Below, piece after piece: positions 7,319 through 10,583 of a DNA stretch of 10,583 nucleotides. Below the pieces are notes generated by a model, which did no database searches, was not told the origin of the DNA, and saw nothing but the letters and a program-made list of their open reading frames with translations. Positions within the stretch are counted from its first letter, which is position 1. Each line of letters opens with the position of its first letter. A program made the translations under genes and the position numbers. Source of the DNA: an uncultured bacterium. GTDB taxonomy: Bacteria; Planctomycetota; Phycisphaerae; Sedimentisphaerales; Anaerobacaceae. The stretch covers positions 1 through 10,583 of the forward strand of contig CAJVYK010000062.1 in the NCBI GenBank assembly GCA_913009865.1, given 5' to 3'.

Positions 7319-7567
7319 ATGAATGCAATACCAGCAGACACTACCGTTGATGCCGCAAGAAAGCAGTTTGAAATTCTGCGAAGGCTGAGTGCCCAAACGC
7401 GGGTAAAAATGGCATTTGAGTTAAGTGATAATCTTAGAAGTATTGTCGAAGCCGGCGTAAGACTTCGCCACGGCGATTACGATGAACAGAAAATAAAACA
7501 GCAAGTTCTACGTCTTATGATCGGCGAGACTTTATTTAAACAAATCCACTCTGATATCGAAATATAG
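7319..7567 (+). CDS. small uncharacterised protein paired with a nucleotidyltransferase
   Basis: An 82-residue, mostly charged protein starting MNAIPADTTVDAARKQFEIL and containing ELSDNLRSIVEAGVRLRHGDYDE and a C-terminal VLRLMIGETLF. It has no signal peptide, membrane segment or helix-turn-helix that I can recognise, and it should be largely helical and cytoplasmic. From memory, similar small proteins occur next to nucleotidyltransferase genes in environmental bacteria; this was not checked. An in-frame TTG at 7307 would add four residues, but the ATG at 7319 was preferred because neither start has a good Shine-Dalgarno and the ATG gives the more family-like N-terminus. The partner gene starts 2 nt after its stop, so the two are co-translated. 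It may be an antitoxin or partner of that enzyme; this is inference. Confidence 0.8.
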   Translation: MNAIPADTTVDAARKQFEILRRLSAQTRVKMAFELSDNLRSIVEAGVRLRHGDYDEQKIKQQVLRLMIGETLFKQIHSDIEI

Positions 7568-7569
7568 AT

Positions 7570-8145
7570 ATGACAAGTCAGGAAGATTTCTTAGAAGCGC
7601 TGATCGAGAAACTAAACCAGCAGGATATTGCGTATATGCTTTCCGGTTCTGTCTCAAGCAGTCTCCATGGTCAGCCGAGAGCGACAAAAGACGTTGATAT
7701 AGTGATTGCTCCGACCAAACAGCAGGTTTTGAATTTTGCCAGAGCGCTCGGCGAAAGTTATTATGTCAGTCTCGATGCTGTCCGGAACGCATTTGCTCAT
7801 AATTCAATGTTTAATGTAATTGACAATCAGTCCGGCTGGAAGGCTGATTTTATTATCCGTAAAGACAGGCCGTTCAGCCGCCAGGAGTTTGAGCGAAGGG
7901 GCACCGCTAAAATCAAGGGGCTGGATGTTTGGATAACTTCGCCCGAAGATATTATTTTAAGTAAACTGGAATGGGCTAAGAATAGTCAGTCAGAACAGCA
8001 GTTCCGGGATGCCATTGGAGTTGCGGTGGTTCAGTGGGGTCGTCTCGATTATGATTACCTGCATAAGTGGGCCAAAGAATTGCAGATGAAAAGTTTTCTT
8101 GAGCAGCTTCTGAAGCAGGCAGAAAAACTGACGGATTCGAAATAG
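7570..8145 (+). CDS. AbiEii-like nucleotidyltransferase
   Basis: A 191-residue protein with the polymerase-beta nucleotidyltransferase signature: Gly26-Ser27 in LSGSVSSSLHGQPRATKDVD, the metal-binding Asp41 and Asp43 in DVDIVI, and a third acidic residue, Asp93, in WKADFII. The later SPEDIILSKLEWAKNSQSEQ and FRDAIGV (123-151) are typical of the AbiEii/DUF6036-like branch, which transfers nucleotides to RNA or protein targets in some toxin-antitoxin and abortive-infection systems. Catalytic residues look intact. The small gene 2 nt upstream is its partner. Its stop codon overlaps the AGGA site of the downstream tmk. Toxin activity is not shown by sequence; a housekeeping or orphan role is possible. 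The fold call is firm, the biological role is not. Confidence 0.88.
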   Translation: MTSQEDFLEALIEKLNQQDIAYMLSGSVSSSLHGQPRATKDVDIVIAPTKQQVLNFARALGESYYVSLDAVRNAFAHNSMFNVIDNQSGWKADFIIRKDRPFSRQEFERRGTAKIKGLDVWITSPEDIILSKLEWAKNSQSEQQFRDAIGVAVVQWGRLDYDYLHKWAKELQMKSFLEQLLKQAEKLTDSK

Positions 8146-8158
8146 GAAATCAAATTTG
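8144..8158 (+). promoter_or_regulatory. tmk: Shine-Dalgarno with TTG start of intact tmk
   Basis: AGGA (8144-8147) precedes the TTG at 8156-8158 by 8 nt and overlaps the stop codon of the nucleotidyltransferase. No in-frame ATG or GTG exists before the P-loop, so this TTG is the only reasonable start. It places tmk translation under control of the new upstream cassette. Confidence 0.7.
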
Positions 8159-8806
8159 AATAGTGGGAATTTAAAAAATAAATTTTCAGGAAAATTCATT
8201 GCCCTTGACGGTCCGGACGGCTGCGGAAAGAGTACGCAGGCAAAGCTTTTAGCCGAATGGCTGAAAGGGCACGGCGTTGCGGTCGAAACTTTCCGCGACC
8301 CCGGTGCAACCGCTATCGGTGAAAAGATTCGGCAAGTCCTGCTAAACCCCGAACATACGGCGATGAGTACCCGGACGGAACTGCTGCTTTATATGGCTGC
8401 AAGAACACAGCTTTGGGCGGAAAAAATAGATCCCGCCCTTAAGGCAAATAAATGCGTTATTCTCGACAGGTGGCTGTCAAGCACCTGCGCCTATCAGGGC
8501 TGTGCCGGCGGTTTTGGTATGGAAAAGATTATAAAACTTGGCACAGACTCTCTCGAACGGCCCTGGCCCGACCTGACTATCATACTCGATGTCGATTTGG
8601 AAACTTCAGCTAATCGGCTCTGCGGCCGGCCCGATAGAATGGAACAAAAAGGCGATGAGTATCATCAAAAGGTCCGCGAAGGTTTTTTGGAACTGGCTGA
8701 AAAACAGAAAAACTTCGTAGTAATCGGTGCCGCCGGCGATGTTGAAAGCGTTCACACAAAGGTAATAGAAATAATAGTACAGGCGAATTTTAACAAATGT
8801 CACTAA
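8156..8806 (+). CDS. tmk: thymidylate kinase
   Basis: Tmk phosphorylates dTMP to dTDP with ATP in the cytoplasm, the last specific step in making dTTP. The 216-residue product has the P-loop GPDGCGKST (19-27), the dTMP-binding FRDPGATAIGEKIR (47-60, where many homologues have REPGGT), the DRWLSSTCAYQG signature (104-115) and a LID-type RPDRMEQ (158-164) followed by the long C-terminal helix. Its first five residues (MNSGN) have no counterpart in the remnant upstream and may have been gained when a new start was formed; the ancestral TTG codon has become TTA here. It overlaps holB by 10 nt, which fits the common tmk-holB pairing that links dTTP supply and the clamp loader. Function appears intact. 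Confidence 0.96.
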   Translation: MNSGNLKNKFSGKFIALDGPDGCGKSTQAKLLAEWLKGHGVAVETFRDPGATAIGEKIRQVLLNPEHTAMSTRTELLLYMAARTQLWAEKIDPALKANKCVILDRWLSSTCAYQGCAGGFGMEKIIKLGTDSLERPWPDLTIILDVDLETSANRLCGRPDRMEQKGDEYHQKVREGFLELAEKQKNFVVIGAAGDVESVHTKVIEIIVQANFNKCH

Positions 8807-10035
8807 AAGATATTTTTTGTCAGGACAGAGCGATTAGTATTTTGCAAAGGGCCTTTGCTGCGAACAAATTGGCTCACGCATATATCTTTGCCGGCCCGGA
8901 AGGTGTCGGCAAGTTCAAGACCGCCCGCGAATGGGCCAAGATGCTGCTCTGCGAAAACAAAATCGTGAATCGTGAATCGTGGGTCGTGAATCCGCCGTTA
9001 GGCGTGCTGGCTCTGCCACAGGTGCGCAGAACCACGAACCACGAATCACGAACCACGAACCACGAATCACGAACCACGAATCACGAATCACGAACCACGA
9101 ACTTCGCCGACAGTTGCGGTTCGTGCCAGTCCTGCCGATTGCTCGAAGCCGGCTCACATCCCGACTTCAACCCTGTCTATAAGGAATTGCGACAATTCAC
9201 TAAAGACGGCAAGGAAAAAAAAACGCCCCTCGATTTGCCCGTTGATGTCATTCGGGAATTTCTAATCGCAAAGGTACCGAACAGGCCGACTCTGTCGGAA
9301 AGGAAAGTTTTTGTTGTCAGCGAAGCTGAAAAGCTAAACGCCTCCTCGCAGAACTGCCTGTTGAAAGTCCTGGAAGAGCCGCCCGAATATTGCAGCATTA
9401 TCCTGTTGTGCACACGGCTGGAGAAGCTCTTGCCGACAACCAAATCAAGATGCCAGACAATACGTTTCTCCACCCTCGATGAAGAGAGGATAATCGAGAA
9501 GCTAAAGGAGATGGGCATTGAAGAAACCCCTGCCCATTATTTTGCCCGCCTTGCTCAGGGCAGTTTAGGCCGGGCCTGCCGGTGGGCTGACCTTGAGCTG
9601 GCCGAAGTAAATCTTTACAAGACCAAAAAAAACCTGATAAACTCTCTGGCCGGCTACGAGTATGCCGAAGCTCTGGACCTGGCCCAGCGGTTTTTGGATG
9701 AGAGTAAAAAAATCGCCGTCGCCTGGGCCAAACTCGATGAGACCACCAGTAAAACCGATATCAATCGAAGAGCCGCAAAAACGCTTATCCAAATAATCAT
9801 ATCAGCTTTGCACGATGCAATGGAACTAAATGTTACGGCAGGCCGGGGCCTTATCAATTTCGACCAGAAAGAGCAAATAGAAAGTATAGCCAGACGCTTC
9901 GGCCCCGAACAGTCGGCGGGAAAAATCGCCGATACCTACGAAACGATGCGCTGGATTGATTCTAACGTTAACGAAAAGCTTATTTTCGAGCGGCTATTGT
10001 TAAACCTTGCTGTTTCTGATAAAATGAGGGTTTAG
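8797..10035 (+). CDS. holB: DNA polymerase III delta' subunit HolB with a repeat-made insertion
   Basis: Delta' is the stator of the clamp loader that opens the beta sliding clamp. The 412-residue product starts MSLKDIFCQDRAISILQRAF, with a Walker-A-like GPEGVGKFKTA (33-43), a zinc module made of Cys52 and CGSCQSC (Cys107, Cys110, Cys113), KVFVVSEAEKLNASSQNCLL, LEEPPEYCSIILL and the SRCQTIRF loop carrying the delta' SRC motif. E. coli delta' has 334 residues. Much of the excess is a run from about 55 to 104 that separates the first zinc cysteine from the other three, where about ten residues are normal. That run is encoded by heptamer repeats and reads mainly as copies of RTTNHES. Frame is kept. 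The Walker lysine is followed by Phe instead of Ser/Thr, which suggests weak or no ATP use, as expected of many delta' proteins. It overlaps tmk and is followed 41 nt later by a PSP1 gene. Confidence 0.94.
   Translation: MSLKDIFCQDRAISILQRAFAANKLAHAYIFAGPEGVGKFKTAREWAKMLLCENKIVNRESWVVNPPLGVLALPQVRRTTNHESRTTNHESRTTNHESRTTNFADSCGSCQSCRLLEAGSHPDFNPVYKELRQFTKDGKEKKTPLDLPVDVIREFLIAKVPNRPTLSERKVFVVSEAEKLNASSQNCLLKVLEEPPEYCSIILLCTRLEKLLPTTKSRCQTIRFSTLDEERIIEKLKEMGIEETPAHYFARLAQGSLGRACRWADLELAEVNLYKTKKNLINSLAGYEYAEALDLAQRFLDESKKIAVAWAKLDETTSKTDINRRAAKTLIQIIISALHDAMELNVTAGRGLINFDQKEQIESIARRFGPEQSAGKIADTYETMRWIDSNVNEKLIFERLLLNLAVSDKMRV
8961..8988. repeat. left heptamer arm inside holB (AATCGTG-type, 4 units)
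   Basis: Units AATCGTG, AATCGTG, AATCGTG and GGTCGTG lie in one phase, with a partial AATC after them. They encode IVNRESWVVN. On the other strand the unit is CACGATT, one base different from the CACGAAT of the right arm, so the two arms are near-inverted copies. Confidence 0.88.
9030..9099. repeat. right heptamer arm inside holB (AAYCACG, 10 units)
   Basis: Ten contiguous 7-nt units run from 9030 to 9099 and all fit AAYCACG (six AACCACG, four AATCACG), with a partial AAC after them. Because 7 and 3 share no factor, three units make a 21-nt, 7-residue period, and the protein reads as repeated RTTNHES. No stop codon arises in this frame. The 41 nt between the arms (8989-9029) are GC-rich and non-repetitive. 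Confidence 0.93.
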
Positions 10036-10076
10036 CAATAGCAATGCTGACGCGCATATTAAAGTAGGCAGTTGAA

Positions 10077-10583
10077 ATGGCGAAAACTTCGGCAACAACG
10101 CCTAAGCAGGCAAAAAATAAAAAATATATGTTGGTCCGCTATGGCCGGATGGATACGCTCGCCTGGTTCGAGCATCACGAAACCCAAATACCAAAGGTAC
10201 CCACCCGCGTCGTGGTAAAAACCGACAAGGGCCTTGAGTTGGGCCATCTCGTATGCCGTCTTCTGCTTGAAAAAAAAAAGCAATTCAGACTAAGCCAGGA
10301 CCAGGTCAAAAAATATTTCGATGACAGCCAAATCGATTTCTCCGGTAAACCTGCCGGCACAGTCATCCGTTATGCAACCGCTGAGGATATAAGCGAAGAA
10401 AGGCACCTGCGAAAAATCGTAGAAGAAGAGATAAAATGCTGCGAGCGCTTCATCGCAGAACTTGGCCTTCCGATGAAAATAGTTGATGCAGAGCACATAT
10501 TTGGCGGTGAGCGCATAATCTTTTACTTTGCCTCTGACGGCCGGGTTGACTTCCGCGATCTGGTGAAAAAAATCGCACACGAA
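10077..10583 (+). CDS. ricT: PSP1-domain protein, RicT/YaaT family, 5' part (runs off the right edge)
   Basis: The frame stays open for 169 residues to the window end. It contains VVVKTDKGLELGHLV (46-59), VIRYATAEDISEE (96-108), LPMKIVDAEHIFGGERIIFY (131-150) and FASDGRVDFRDLVKKIA (151-167), the hallmarks of the PSP1 C-terminal domain. In B. subtilis this protein (YaaT, RicT) works with RicA and RicF as an iron-sulfur complex that affects RNase Y and development; its role in other phyla is poorly known. Cys60, Cys121 and Cys122 are present, but Cys60 lies in doubtful sequence. The ATG at 10077 has AGG (10066-10068) 8 nt upstream. It follows holB by 41 nt, matching the holB-yaaT order of Firmicutes. 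Residues 57-68 are encoded by an exact sequencing-adapter match and should be treated as unreliable. Confidence 0.88.
   Translation, partial: MAKTSATTPKQAKNKKYMLVRYGRMDTLAWFEHHETQIPKVPTRVVVKTDKGLELGHLVCRLLLEKKKQFRLSQDQVKKYFDDSQIDFSGKPAGTVIRYATAEDISEERHLRKIVEEEIKCCERFIAELGLPMKIVDAEHIFGGERIIFYFASDGRVDFRDLVKKIAHE
10246..10279. other. Illumina P7 adapter sequence plus poly(A), probable artefact
   Basis: Bases 10246-10269 are an exact 24-nt copy of the P7 flow-cell end of Illumina adapters (it contains CTCGTATGCCGTCTTCTGC), and ten A residues follow at 10270-10279, as seen when reads run past the end of an adapter. The reverse strand translates to FFKQKTAYE and, in another frame, SSRRRHTR, peptides often seen in contaminated protein databases. 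The usual read-1 part of the adapter (AGATCGGAAGAGC) is not upstream. The frame happens to stay open through it. Confidence 0.93.

Noticed and set aside
9030..9099. CRISPR array
   Set aside because: Units are 7 nt and contiguous, with no spacers and no Cas genes.
8874..9182. Minus- and plus-strand frames with WFVVRDS- or NHEPRIT-type repeats over holB
   Set aside because: They are alternative readings of the heptamer arms; only the holB frame has a conserved protein on both sides.
10059..10366. Minus-strand frames reading FFKQKTAYE and SSRRRHTR
   Set aside because: They are antisense to the PSP1 gene and their most striking peptides are translations of the adapter sequence.

Overview
The window is a stretch of bacterial chromosome with two divergent gene blocks. 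The minus strand carries the 5' part of thiG (cut by the left edge), thiS, and an AMP-forming acyl-CoA/acyl-ACP synthetase-like enzyme. The plus strand carries dnaE (DNA polymerase III alpha), a six-segment membrane protein, a broken 5' remnant of tmk, a two-gene cassette (82-aa small protein plus AbiEii-like nucleotidyltransferase), the intact tmk (thymidylate kinase), holB (polymerase III delta') and the 5' part of a PSP1/YaaT (RicT)-family gene cut by the right edge. Moderate GC, weak or absent Shine-Dalgarno sites before several genes, and many short-period repeats suggest an environmental, possibly planctomycete-like (Phycisphaerae-like) genome. That assignment is an impression and rests on no search.

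Layout: 1-760 is a thiamin thiazole unit (thiS-thiG) with a strong sigma70-type promoter at 812-840 on the minus strand. Its 105-nt thiS-thiG spacer is mostly an 11-unit AT-rich heptamer array. 881-2602 is the adenylating enzyme. 2603-2895 is a divergent intergenic region with a candidate dnaE promoter and a repeat block whose two arms are inverted relative to each other. 2896-10583 is a replication-centred cluster in which neighbours abut or overlap (1-nt gap dnaE/membrane protein, 10-nt overlap tmk/holB), which suggests one transcription unit. The tmk-holB-PSP1 order resembles the tmk...holB-yaaT order of Firmicutes.

Three things stand out. First, tmk seems to have been hit by a cassette: a 22-codon decayed copy of its start, with its own Shine-Dalgarno and TTG, sits at 7175-7246 directly after the membrane-protein gene. 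The intact tmk lies about 0.9 kb downstream, beyond a two-gene cassette with its own promoter. Second, holB has an in-frame low-complexity insertion made of 7-nt repeats (four AATCGTG-type units, a 41-nt core, ten AAYCACG units) between the first and second cysteines of its zinc module. Related heptamer blocks occur between thiS and thiG and in the dnaE leader, which points to a family of short-period repeats active in this genome. Third, 10246-10279 of the PSP1 gene is an exact match to the Illumina P7 flow-cell sequence followed by ten A residues. This is almost certainly a library or assembly artefact, and that part of the gene should not be trusted.
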